A stretch of DNA of 64,000 nt from Duganella zoogloeoides. Its GTDB lineage: Bacteria; Pseudomonadota; Gammaproteobacteria; Burkholderiales; Burkholderiaceae_D. The first letter of the stretch is position 1. Every line of letters begins with the position of its first letter. Of this stretch, positions 40,514 through 48,352 are shown piece by piece. The stretch is taken from assembly GCF_034479515.1 (NCBI RefSeq), contig NZ_CP140152.1:4588001-4652000 (forward strand). Reading direction: 5' to 3'. A program made the translations under genes and the position numbers. The notes below the pieces were generated by a model. It ran no database searches and was not told where the DNA came from. It saw nothing but the letters and a program-made list of their open reading frames with translations.

Positions 40514-40601
40514 ACATCCATAAATTCACTTGACTTGCAGATCGAATATTTTTTATAGTCAATAATCTATGGACTGGCGGGGCGTCTGAAAGGCAGTGGC
40601 A

Positions 40602-42455
40602 ATGGGGCGATTACTCGCGCAACGGCAGTGGTTCTCACCGTCGAAGCCGGTGTGGTGGGCGGGCATCCTGCTCTCGCTGGGCGTGGGTGCGCTATTCTAC
40701 GTGGCAGCCGACCGCGCGGTCGAATACGACGGCAACGCCCGCTTTATGCACCAGGCGCGCAATGCCCAATATCACATCAGCTCGTACATCGATTCCTACA
40801 CCAATGTCCTGCGCGCCACCGCCAGTTTTTTTGATGCCAGCGACAACGTCACGCCCGCCGATTTCCACCGCTTCGTGAGCGGACTGCGGCTGCCATCGCA
40901 CTACCCTGCCCTTGACGGCATCAACTACTCCCCCTACCTCACCGACGATGCCCGCGACGCCTTCGAGCGCGCCGCACGCCACAGCGGCGATGGCACGGCC
41001 AACGGCTACCCCGATTTCGACATCCGCCCACGCGAACGCCGGCCCGATTACTCGGTCATCACGATGATCGAGCCAATTGCCACGTTCCGCGACCGGGTGG
41101 GCCTGAACATCGCCGCCCGTCCCGCCGTGGCCGAGTCGCTGGCGCGCGCGCGCGATACGGGCGAAGTGAGCACGTCGGGCCAGTTGATTGAAATGAACAG
41201 CCTGGGCAAGGGCGGCGGCGGCATGGCAATCCGGCTGGCCTTGTACCGGCGCGGCATGCCACGCGCGACGGTCGAACAGCGCCGCGCCAATTTTATCGGC
41301 TCGGTGGGCATCGGCTTCAGCGTGCCGCGCCTGGTCCAACTGGCGATGGAACAGATGCAGGTGCGCGACGTACGGCTGCGCCTGTACGACGGCGGCAGCG
41401 CCAGCGCCCCGGTGCCGCGCGCGACCCTGCTGTTCGACAGCCAGCCGCACGGCAAGGATGAGCGCACCGCGCAACTGTACTCGGTGGTGCTGCCGCTCGA
41501 CTTCCACGGCCGCCAGTGGCAAACCCTGTTCAGCGCACCCAAGCGCGCATGGTCGAGCCGCTTCGACCTGTTCCTGCCGTGGCTGGCATTGGGCACCGGT
41601 TTTATCGGCACCCTGATGTTTTACCTGCTGTTCCACACGCTGTCCTCGTCGCGCCTGCGCGCCATCAAGATGGCCAAGGAAATGACCAGGGAATTGCGAG
41701 ACAGCCAGGCCAGGCTGCAGCAGTCGCACCACAAGCTGCGTCGCCTGGCCGCCCATGCCGACCAGATCAAGGAACAGGAACGCAAGCGCATCGCGCGCGA
41801 AATCCACGACGACCTGGGACAAAACCTGCTGGTGCTGCGCATCGAGGCCGACCTGCTGGCCACCCGCACCCGCCATCGCCACCCGCGCCTGCACGCGCGC
41901 GCCATGGGCACGCTGCACCAGATCGACAGCACCATCAAGAGCGTGCGCCACATCATCAACGACTTGCGGCCTACCGTGCTGGACCTGGGACTGAACGCGG
42001 CGGTCGAATGGCAAATCGCCCAGTTCCGCACGCGCTCGGGCATGGTCTGCGAGTTCATCGAGCATCAACAGGATATCCGCGTGGACGACCGCTGCGCAAC
42101 CGCATTTTTCCGCATCCTGCAAGAGTCGCTCAGCAATATCGCCCAGCATGCCCGCGCCAGCGTGGTGCGGGTGGAATTGGCCGAGGTGGACAATATGCTG
42201 ACCATGACCATTACCGACAACGGCGTGGGGCTGCGCGCCAACAGCCGCAACAAGGTGGGATCGTTCGGCCTGGTCGGCATCGAGGAACGCATCATCCTGC
42301 TGGGCGGCACCTGCACCATCGAGGGCGGGGCCAACGGCGGCACCGTGGTATCGATCGCGGTCCCGCTGGGACGCGAGTCGCCTGCAGGCACTCGCGCTAC
42401 GGAGAAATCTCACCGCGTTAGGAGTTTCCTTACGGCCGTTGATAAAAATCAATAG
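40602..42455 (+). CDS. CHASE-domain sensor histidine kinase (NarL/HPK7 type)
   Basis: 617 residues. Membrane helix 1 at about 19-36; a periplasmic CHASE domain (LRLPSHYPALDGINYSPYL) to about 300; helix 2 at about 322-343; a short coiled coil; a HisKA_3 dimerisation domain with the phospho-acceptor His402 in AREIHDDLGQN; and a HATPase domain with ILQESLSNIAQHA, DNGVGL and GLVGIEERI. CHASE domains sense small organic ligands such as adenine-like or peptide signals. No response regulator is beside it, so its partner must be elsewhere. The ATG at 40602 has AAAGG eight bases upstream; the GTG at 40596 is less well placed. Confidence 0.9.
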   Translation: MGRLLAQRQWFSPSKPVWWAGILLSLGVGALFYVAADRAVEYDGNARFMHQARNAQYHISSYIDSYTNVLRATASFFDASDNVTPADFHRFVSGLRLPSHYPALDGINYSPYLTDDARDAFERAARHSGDGTANGYPDFDIRPRERRPDYSVITMIEPIATFRDRVGLNIAARPAVAESLARARDTGEVSTSGQLIEMNSLGKGGGGMAIRLALYRRGMPRATVEQRRANFIGSVGIGFSVPRLVQLAMEQMQVRDVRLRLYDGGSASAPVPRATLLFDSQPHGKDERTAQLYSVVLPLDFHGRQWQTLFSAPKRAWSSRFDLFLPWLALGTGFIGTLMFYLLFHTLSSSRLRAIKMAKEMTRELRDSQARLQQSHHKLRRLAAHADQIKEQERKRIAREIHDDLGQNLLVLRIEADLLATRTRHRHPRLHARAMGTLHQIDSTIKSVRHIINDLRPTVLDLGLNAAVEWQIAQFRTRSGMVCEFIEHQQDIRVDDRCATAFFRILQESLSNIAQHARASVVRVELAEVDNMLTMTITDNGVGLRANSRNKVGSFGLVGIEERIILLGGTCTIEGGANGGTVVSIAVPLGRESPAGTRATEKSHRVRSFLTAVDKNQ

Positions 42456-42520
42456 GCATTGCTTCGGCATGGGCAAAATCGACTTGTTGCCATTTTCCTC
42501 AACCCAAGCAAAGGAACGTC

Positions 42521-43039
42521 ATGAATGCCATCGCCGCGCTGGACCTGGAGCCGATCAAAGTCAAACTGATGCATAACAAGTCCGGCGAAGGCTGGACGCT
42601 CGAACGCGCCAACGCGGTCGAGCTTGAATATCGCCGGTTTCTGACCCTGATGAAAAAATTCCCCGACGAGCAAACCTCGCCGCTGGTCGATGTCGATACC
42701 TTTTGGCATTACCACATTCTCGACACGATGAAATACGCCGCCGATTGCCAGGCCGTGTTCGGCTACTTCCTGCACCACTTCCCGTACATCGGCATGCGCG
42801 GTGAAGAAGATGCCGCCACCCTGGAGCGCATCGGCAATCGCATGAAAGAGTTGTACGAGGAGGAATTCGGCATCGCCTATGGCAGTGTCGCCGCCAATCC
42901 TGGCACCGCCTATTGCGGCGCCACGACGATACAGGCTGGGCAGTACGCTTATTGCGGCTGGACGCCGGGGGCATATCGCGGCAGCGCGACCGCGTCGCTG
43001 GCCTCGCCGCTGTACACCGAAAGGCCACGCCTGAGCTGA
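42521..43039 (+). CDS. Glycine-rich-domain-containing-like protein (GRDP type)
   Basis: 172 residues. The block VDTFWHYHILDTMKYAADCQ with GYFLHHFPYIGMRGEED is characteristic of the PF07173-type 'glycine-rich domain-containing protein-like' family, best known from plants and fungi but also found in bacteria. The His-rich motif could bind metal. The C-terminal ~45 residues contain Cys, Gly and Tyr (AYCGATTIQAGQYAYCGW). AAAGGA lies upstream of the ATG. Its function is unknown. Confidence 0.72.
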   Translation: MNAIAALDLEPIKVKLMHNKSGEGWTLERANAVELEYRRFLTLMKKFPDEQTSPLVDVDTFWHYHILDTMKYAADCQAVFGYFLHHFPYIGMRGEEDAATLERIGNRMKELYEEEFGIAYGSVAANPGTAYCGATTIQAGQYAYCGWTPGAYRGSATASLASPLYTERPRLS

Positions 43040-43093
43040 CATCTGCCAAATAAAGTGGCATACTCTGGATTCAATCGATGTTGGGAGCCCACC

Positions 43094-43285
43094 ATGGCCG
43101 TCAATTCCGTCGCATCCAGTAACGTTAATATCCAGACCACGCCACCGCCGCGCCAGGCGGAACCGGTCGCGCGCCAGGCTGAGCCTGTGGCCCCGCCACC
43201 GCAACAACAGCAGCAACCGCCACCGCAGCCGATGGTCAACACCAGCGGCCAGCGGCTCGGCAGCATGATCAATACAACTGCCTAG
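43094..43285 (+). CDS. Small proline/glutamine-rich protein (63 aa)
   Basis: It starts at the ATG at 43094 with GGGAG upstream. Short repeats of RQAEPV(A) followed by PPPQQQQQPPPQP make most of the chain, which ends GQRLGSMINTTA. It should be disordered, with no signal peptide or domain. It is followed by a perfect bidirectional terminator. It may be in one unit with the GRDP-like gene 54 bases upstream. Confidence 0.55.
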   Translation: MAVNSVASSNVNIQTTPPPRQAEPVARQAEPVAPPPQQQQQPPPQPMVNTSGQRLGSMINTTA

Positions 43286-43303
43286 CAACTGCCCCGCCAA
43301 AAC

Positions 43304-43340
43304 AAAACGGCGCGTCCCCGCAAGGGTGACGCGCCGTTTT
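43304..43340. terminator. Bidirectional intrinsic terminator
   Basis: A perfect 13-bp stem AAAACGGCGCGTC/GACGCGCCGTTTT around an 11-base loop. It serves the plus-strand small gene and the minus-strand HTH gene, which end on either side. Confidence 0.9.
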
Positions 43341-43357
43341 ATTGAGCGGTGGGCAAA

Positions 43358-43597
43358 TTAATTTGCCATCATCTCGCGCAGTTCGCGAATGCTGAAATCG
43401 CTGATTTCATGCATGCGGATCAGGATGGTCGCACCGATCGGCAGCGTATTGTGGCGGATCTTGCTGATCACCGGCGGCGCCACTTCCAGCGCGCGCGACA
43501 GGGCTGCATCGTTTTTCAGTTGCAGTTTTTCAATGATCGCATCGAGGACGCGGTTAGGGTTGTAGGTTGGGGAGGAGGTGATTTCTTTAATGGACAT
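43358..43597 (-). CDS. Small helix-turn-helix (Cro/XRE-like) protein
   Basis: 79 residues. The segment LKNDAALSRALEVAPPVISK, followed by IRHNTLPIGATILIRMHEIS, reads as a phage-repressor-like HTH with a recognition helix around VISKIRHN. No other domain is present, so it would bind DNA as a dimer or higher oligomer. It is a single gene behind an AT-rich region. Its targets are unknown. Confidence 0.75.
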   Translation of the reverse strand: MSIKEITSSPTYNPNRVLDAIIEKLQLKNDAALSRALEVAPPVISKIRHNTLPIGATILIRMHEISDFSIRELREMMAN

Positions 43598-43885
43598 GAT
43601 ATTTAGCAGGTTCGGGGTCGCCCGTTGGAAGAAAGCGACACATTGACTAATAAAATTATCGGTGCAGTTAGAGAAACCATGCGCTCACGATAGCCGCCGA
43701 TCCCGCTACTACACATCTTTGTTATTTAACGGATAAGCGGAAATACACTCTCCGTGACAATGTGTGAGATTCTAACCCGATTTCTTATGCTAGATCAAAA
43801 AAGAATTGTAAAAAAAGGTATAGAAGCCTGTAATGTTAACCTGAGGCTGCTTAAATTGCATAAATGCAAGGCGTCTTTACAAAAT
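43598..43885. other. AT-rich intergenic region with a short palindrome
   Basis: 288 bases between the HTH gene and the SDR gene, clearly richer in A+T than its surroundings (runs such as AAAAAAGAATTGTAAAAAAAGG). It contains the perfect palindrome TTGCATAAATGCAA (43856-43869). No open frame with a ribosome binding site is seen. It must hold the promoter of the HTH gene and may be a remnant of transferred DNA. Confidence 0.5.
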
Positions 43886-44767
43886 TTACAAGGTTGCCAA
43901 CAAAGATGCCACCGTGGCATGCCTTAGCCGCACACCCAACTCCTGCTTGACACGGCCATTGGCCAGCCGGCGCGACTCGGACATGAACGACAGCAGCGCC
44001 GGCGTGACCACCTGCTGCAATTGTGCTCGCGGCAACCGTGGCGGCCGCGCCAGGCCCAGCGCATCGGCCACGGCGTCGAAGTAATCGGCCATTTTCATAT
44101 TGCTGTCATCGACCGCATGGTAGAGCCGATTGGGCTTGCCGTGCCGCAGCGCGCCGACGATGATGGCAGCCAGGTCGTCGGCATGGATGTGGTTGGTATA
44201 CACGTCGTGCTCGGCGATCAGCGCTGGCGTGCCCTGCTCCAGGCGCTTGCGCGGCAGCCGTTCGGCGCCATAGATGCCGGGCACGCGTAGGATGGACAGC
44301 GTCGAATCGCTGCGCACGGCCCAGCGCCGCAACACACCTTCGGCATCCACCCGCCGCGTGGCGCGCGGATTGCGCGGCGCCACCGGCCGGGTCTCGTCGA
44401 ACAGGGCGCCGCCACAATCGCCATAGACGCCCGTGGTGCTCACATAAACCAGTCGGGCGTGCTCAGGTAAAATGGCGGTGAGATTGCGCGTGCGGCGGTC
44501 CAGCGGCCCCTCGCCCTGCGGCGGCGCCAGGTGCACGATGGTCGATGCCAGGCCAGCCAGGCGGCGCAGGCTGGCCGGCTGGTCGAGATCGGCAACCATG
44601 GGCACGGCGCCCAGCGCCCGCAGTTCGGCGCAGCGCTCAGGACTGCTGGTGGTGGCAAACACGCGATAGTGGCCGCGCAACAGCGGCAGCAGGCGCTTGC
44701 CGACGTCGCCGCAGCCCACGATCAGCAGGCGCGGCAGGTTGAATGTAGAACGATTAGGGTTTTTCAT
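43886..44767 (-). CDS. NAD(P)-dependent epimerase/short-chain-type reductase
   Basis: 293 residues from the ATG at 44767. The N-terminal Rossmann loop LLIVGCGDVGKRL (GxGxxG) and the extended-SDR segment LVYVSTTGVYGD, followed by FDETRPVAPRNPRA, resemble the YeeZ-like and complex-I-assembly (NDUFA9-type) reductases. The usual YxxxK catalytic pair is not obvious, since the tyrosine in VYG lacks a clear lysine partner. It may act as a nucleotide-binding or isomerase-type protein. It is divergent from the flavodoxin-reductase gene, with only 12 bases between starts. Confidence 0.82.
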   Translation of the reverse strand: MKNPNRSTFNLPRLLIVGCGDVGKRLLPLLRGHYRVFATTSSPERCAELRALGAVPMVADLDQPASLRRLAGLASTIVHLAPPQGEGPLDRRTRNLTAILPEHARLVYVSTTGVYGDCGGALFDETRPVAPRNPRATRRVDAEGVLRRWAVRSDSTLSILRVPGIYGAERLPRKRLEQGTPALIAEHDVYTNHIHADDLAAIIVGALRHGKPNRLYHAVDDSNMKMADYFDAVADALGLARPPRLPRAQLQQVVTPALLSFMSESRRLANGRVKQELGVRLRHATVASLLATL

Positions 44768-44779
44768 CTGAAGGATTGT

Positions 44780-45826
44780 ATGACGTTTCAAATTACTGTA
44801 CAGCCTAGCGGCCACCAATTCCACTGCGACGAGGATGAAACCATCCTCGCGGCTGCCATCCGCGCCGGCGTGGGACTGCCCTATGGGTGCAAAAACGGCG
44901 CTTGCAGCTCCTGCAAGGGCAAGATAGTCTCGGGCGCCGTCACCCACAAGGCGCACCAGGAACGGGCGCTGAGCCTGGACGAGGAAGCGGCCGGCTTCGC
45001 GCTGTTCTGTTGCGCCACCACTGCCGGTGACCTGGTGATCGAGGCCCGCGAAGTGGCCGGCAGCGCCGAATATCCGATCCGCAAGATGCCGTCGCGCGTC
45101 TCCACGCTCGAGAAAGTCGCGCCGGACGTGATCGTGATGACATTGCAACTGCCAGCCAACGAAACGCTCAAGTTCCGCGCCGGCCAGTACATCGAATTCC
45201 TGCTGCGCGACGGCAAGCGCCGCAGCTACAGCATCGCCACCGCGCCGGGTGTGGACCAGCCGCTCACGCTGCACATCCGCCACCTGCCCGGCGGCCTGTT
45301 TACCGACCAGGTATTTACCACCATGAAGGAGCGCGACATCCTGCGCTTCGAGGGCCCGATGGGCACCTTCTTCGTGCGCGACGACAGCGACAAGCCGATG
45401 GTGCTGCTGGCGTCCGGCACCGGCTTCGCGCCGATCAAGGCCATCGTCGAACACCTGCGCGCCGAGGGTTCCACCCGCCCCATGACCCTGTACTGGGGCG
45501 GCCGCCGGCCGCAAGACCTGTACATGGACGCGCTGTGCCGCCAGTGGGAAGCGATCCTGCCCAACTTCACTTATGTGCCGGTGGTATCGAATGCGCTGCC
45601 GGAAGACAGCTGGACCGGACGCACGGGCTTCGTGCACCAGGCCGTAGTAAACGACCTGCCCGACCTGTCGGGCCACCAGGTGTACGCGTGCGGTGCGCCA
45701 TTGATGGTCGAGGCGGCGCTGCGCGACTTCGTGGCCCGGTGCGGCTTGCCCGAGGACGAGTTCTACGCGGACGCCTTCACCACCGAGGCCGATCTGCACC
45801 AACCAGGTTTGATCCAGCAACCGTAA
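44780..45826 (+). CDS. CDP-6-deoxy-delta-3,4-glucoseen reductase-like 2Fe-2S/FAD oxidoreductase
   Basis: 348 residues. The plant-type 2Fe-2S domain comes first (Cys37, Cys42, Cys45 and Cys77 in YGCKNGACSSCKG and LFCCAT). A ferredoxin-NADP reductase-like FAD domain follows (RSYS at 148-151), then an NAD domain (LASGTGFAPIKAIVEH and VYACGAPLMVEAA). This arrangement is that of AscD/RfbI-type reductases and of multicomponent oxygenase reductases. No dideoxysugar or oxygenase gene is near, so its partner is unknown; many proteobacteria keep such a gene alone. AAGGA lies upstream. Confidence 0.85.
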   Translation: MTFQITVQPSGHQFHCDEDETILAAAIRAGVGLPYGCKNGACSSCKGKIVSGAVTHKAHQERALSLDEEAAGFALFCCATTAGDLVIEAREVAGSAEYPIRKMPSRVSTLEKVAPDVIVMTLQLPANETLKFRAGQYIEFLLRDGKRRSYSIATAPGVDQPLTLHIRHLPGGLFTDQVFTTMKERDILRFEGPMGTFFVRDDSDKPMVLLASGTGFAPIKAIVEHLRAEGSTRPMTLYWGGRRPQDLYMDALCRQWEAILPNFTYVPVVSNALPEDSWTGRTGFVHQAVVNDLPDLSGHQVYACGAPLMVEAALRDFVARCGLPEDEFYADAFTTEADLHQPGLIQQP

Positions 45827-45887
45827 TCGCATCCACCAGCAGGGCCCGGGATGCAGAGTCCCGAGGCTCTGCTCCCTGAAAGCCTTC

Positions 45888-47138
45888 ATGTCCGACAGTC
45901 CCGCCATTTCCAACGGTTTCAGCGTCCTGCGCCACCGTAACTTTACCTTCTACCTGTTTGCCCGCACGCTCGGCACCCTGGCGGTGCAAATGCAGAACGT
46001 TGCCATCGGTTGGCAAGTCTATTCGATGACCGGCAACCTCTTCGACCTGGGCCTGATCGGCCTGGCGCAGTTTGCGCCGTTCCTGCTGCTGATCCTGATC
46101 GCCGGCCACGCCGCCGACCGCTACAACCGCCGCAACCTGATCGCCCTCGCGCTGGCTGCGCAACTGCTGTGCGGCCTGTCGCTGCTGGCCTTTACCTATG
46201 CGGGCCTGACGCAGGTGTGGCCGGTGTTCGCGGTACTGGTGCTGTTCGGCAGCGCGCGCGCCTTCATGGGGCCGGCCACGCAAGCGATCCTGGTCAACCT
46301 GGTGCCGCCCGAGAGTTTCGCCAAGGCGGTGGCGCTCAGTTCTTCCAGCATGCACGTGGCCGTGATCCTCGGCCCCACCCTGGGCGGCCTGTTCTATCTG
46401 GCCGGCCCGAAAACCGTTTATATGGTTTCCTCGAGCATGCTGGTGATCTCGGTGATCCTGATGTGCCTGGTCAAGTCGGTCAAGCAGCCGAGCAACCGGG
46501 CGCCGGCCACCTGGCACACGGTGCTCGAAGGCTTGCGCTTCGTGCGCTCGCGGCCGGTGGTGCTGGGCGCCATTTCGCTCGACCTGTTCGCGGTGCTGTT
46601 CGGCGGCGCCACTGCGCTGCTGCCGGCGCTGGCGCACGACGTGCTGCACGTGGGGCCGCAGGGACTGGGCATGCTGCGTACCGCGCCCGGCATCGGTGCG
46701 GCGCTGTGCTCGATCGCGCTGGCCTTCTTCCCGATCACGCGCCGCGTGGGCGCCTGGATGTTCGGCGGCGTGGCCATCTTCGGCGTGGGCACGCTGGTGC
46801 TGGGCGCCACATCCACTTTCGTGGTGGCGCTGGTGGCCCTGTTCCTGATGGGCATGGGCGACATGGTGAGCGTGTACGTGCGCCACCTGCTGGTACAGTA
46901 CGAAACCCCGGACGAAATCCGGGGCCGGGTCAGCGCCGTCAACTCGGTATTCATCGGCGCCTCCAACGAACTCGGTGAATTCGAATCGGGCGTGACCGCG
47001 GGCTGGATGGGCCTCACGCGCGCGGTGCTGTTCGGCGGCGCGGCCACCCTGGTGGTGACCGGCCTGTGGGCCTACCTCTTCCCCGTGCTCTCGCGCATGG
47101 ACCGCTTCCCCCACGACCAGAAGAAGGTAAGCAAATGA
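45888..47138 (+). CDS. MFS transporter (12 helices)
   Basis: 416 residues. Twelve hydrophobic segments and an MFS motif A-like loop (GHAADRYNRRNLIALAL) are visible. This branch (enterobactin-exporter/MdtH-like) exports siderophores or drugs. Its stop codon overlaps the first of two tandem 14-bp units that lead into the DUF1345 gene (ATGA), so the genes are translationally linked. The C-terminus (HDQKKVSK) is itself encoded by the first unit. Confidence 0.85.
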   Translation: MSDSPAISNGFSVLRHRNFTFYLFARTLGTLAVQMQNVAIGWQVYSMTGNLFDLGLIGLAQFAPFLLLILIAGHAADRYNRRNLIALALAAQLLCGLSLLAFTYAGLTQVWPVFAVLVLFGSARAFMGPATQAILVNLVPPESFAKAVALSSSSMHVAVILGPTLGGLFYLAGPKTVYMVSSSMLVISVILMCLVKSVKQPSNRAPATWHTVLEGLRFVRSRPVVLGAISLDLFAVLFGGATALLPALAHDVLHVGPQGLGMLRTAPGIGAALCSIALAFFPITRRVGAWMFGGVAIFGVGTLVLGATSTFVVALVALFLMGMGDMVSVYVRHLLVQYETPDEIRGRVSAVNSVFIGASNELGEFESGVTAGWMGLTRAVLFGGAATLVVTGLWAYLFPVLSRMDRFPHDQKKVSK

Positions 47139-47164
47139 AGGTAAACAAATGAAGGTAAACAAAT
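47123..47164 (+). repeat. Three tandem 14-bp units
   Basis: GAAGGTAARCAAAT is repeated three times without gaps (47123-47136, 47137-47150, 47151-47164). Each unit carries an AAGG ribosome-binding core and ends at an ATGA stop/start overlap. The first unit differs by one base (G for A). Confidence 0.9.
47135..47152 (+). CDS. Five-codon minigene MKVNK (copy 1)
   Basis: ATG AAG GTA AAC AAA TGA. Its ATG overlaps the stop of the MFS gene and its stop overlaps the ATG of the second copy. It was made by duplication of the 14-bp unit. Whether it is translated is unknown, but the spacing of AAGG to each ATG is suitable. Confidence 0.35.
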   Translation: MKVNK

Positions 47165-47166
47165 GA
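47149..47166 (+). CDS. Five-codon minigene MKVNK (copy 2)
   Basis: Identical to copy 1. Its TGA overlaps the ATG of the DUF1345 gene at 47163, forming a chain of three ATGA junctions from the MFS gene to DUF1345. Confidence 0.35.
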   Translation: MKVNK

Positions 47167-47822
47167 GCTGGCGCCCCACGCTGCCGCGCATCATCCACAG
47201 CCGGCCGCACCTGAGCCTGGCGGTAGCGGTCGGTGCGCTGGTGTGGCCGTTCCTGCCGGACGACTGGCACTGGCTCACGCGCGTCCTGACGGCATGGGAC
47301 GTGGCGGTGTGGCTGTACCTGGTGACGATGGTGTCGATGATGCTGCGCGCCGACCATCACGACATCCGCCGCGCCGCCAGCCGCCAGGACGAAAAAGGCC
47401 CGGTGATCCTGGCCACGCTGTCGGTGGCGATCCTGATCTCGCTGGCCGCCATCGTGCTGCAACTGGCGTCGCTGAAAAACCATCCCGACGACCTGCCGCT
47501 GCAATACACCTTCGTGGCGCTGACCGTGATCGGCTCGTGGCTGATGACGGGCGTGATGTTCTGCTCGCACTATGCCCACCTGTATTACACCAACAAGGAG
47601 ACCGAGCCGCTGCTGGGCTTCCCGGACCAGCACCTGCAGCCGAACTACTGGGACTTCCTGTACTTCTCGTTCACGATCTCGGTGGCGGTGCAGACGTCGG
47701 ACGTGACCGTGCGCAGCCGGCGCATGCGCAAGGTGGTGCTGGGCCAGTCGGTGCTGTGCTTCTTCTACAACCTGGCCATCCTCGGTCTGTCGATCAACAT
47801 CGCAGCGTCGCTGATCAACTGA
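47163..47822 (+). CDS. DUF1345 membrane protein
   Basis: 219 residues with about five membrane helices. The blocks LYLVTMVSMMLRADHHDIRR, MFCSHYAHLYY and YWDFLYFSFTISVAVQTSDV are typical of DUF1345, a family of unknown function that resembles the pore region of potassium channels near YFSFT. It is translated by coupling through the 14-bp repeat units behind the MFS gene. Confidence 0.85.
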   Translation: MSWRPTLPRIIHSRPHLSLAVAVGALVWPFLPDDWHWLTRVLTAWDVAVWLYLVTMVSMMLRADHHDIRRAASRQDEKGPVILATLSVAILISLAAIVLQLASLKNHPDDLPLQYTFVALTVIGSWLMTGVMFCSHYAHLYYTNKETEPLLGFPDQHLQPNYWDFLYFSFTISVAVQTSDVTVRSRRMRKVVLGQSVLCFFYNLAILGLSINIAASLIN

Positions 47823-47934
47823 GCTTATCAACTGCCGCGTATGGTTGTTATCGAAGGTGGGGTATTTAACGCGAACCTAAGCATAAAAGGAGTAATATGA
47901 TTTTGCAGACAAACAAAAAGACAGGAGCAATCGT

Positions 47935-48312
47935 ATGCAAATCAATGTTAATTCCGATAAGACCGTCGCCGTTCATGCAGGCCTCCACGACCATGTACGC
48001 ACCGTCGTCAGCGATTCACTCCACCGTTTCGGCGAACAGATCACCAGCGTCGAAGTTCACCTCAGCGACAACCTGGGCCAGAAATCGGCAGACGGCGACA
48101 ACCGCTGCCTGATGGAAGCGCGCATTACCGGCTACAAGCCGATTGCCGTCAGCGACCACAGCGCCACTCTGCACCAGGCGATCGGCGGCGCCTCCGCCAA
48201 GCTCAAGCGCGCCATCGACAGCGCCCTGGGCCGTCTGCAAGACAAGGACAAGCACGCATCGGCCAAGGATGCCGTGCCGGCCGAAGACGACGTCGAAGAA
48301 GACATCAAGTAA
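47935..48312 (+). CDS. HPF/RaiA-family ribosome-associated protein
   Basis: 125 residues beginning MQINVNSDKTVAVHAGLHDH. The beta-alpha-beta-beta-beta-alpha fold of the hibernation factors is recognisable (VEVHLSDNLGQKS, CLMEARITGYKPIAVSD, KLKRAIDSALGRLQDKDKH). The last ~15 residues form an acidic tail (AEDDVEEDIK) in place of the long RaiA/HPF extension. It should bind the 30S A and P sites in stress or stationary phase. It is not beside rpoN, so it is probably a second, stress-related copy. An overlapping frame with its own ribosome binding site begins 38 bases upstream. Confidence 0.82.
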   Translation: MQINVNSDKTVAVHAGLHDHVRTVVSDSLHRFGEQITSVEVHLSDNLGQKSADGDNRCLMEARITGYKPIAVSDHSATLHQAIGGASAKLKRAIDSALGRLQDKDKHASAKDAVPAEDDVEEDIK

Positions 48313-48330
48313 TACCACTGCGCAGGCAGC

Positions 48331-48352
48331 GGCCCGGCATCACTCCCGGGCC
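48331..48352. terminator. GC-rich hairpin between convergent genes
   Basis: GGCCCGG and CCGGGCC pair around an eight-base loop at the junction of the RaiA-like gene and the convergent cobalamin-binding-type gene. No T-run follows in either direction, so termination is uncertain. Confidence 0.35.

Noticed and set aside
44768..45913. Upstream extension of the SDR gene (minus strand to 45913)
   Set aside because: It runs antisense through the 2Fe-2S reductase gene. The real SDR start is at 44767, where the Rossmann motif follows directly.
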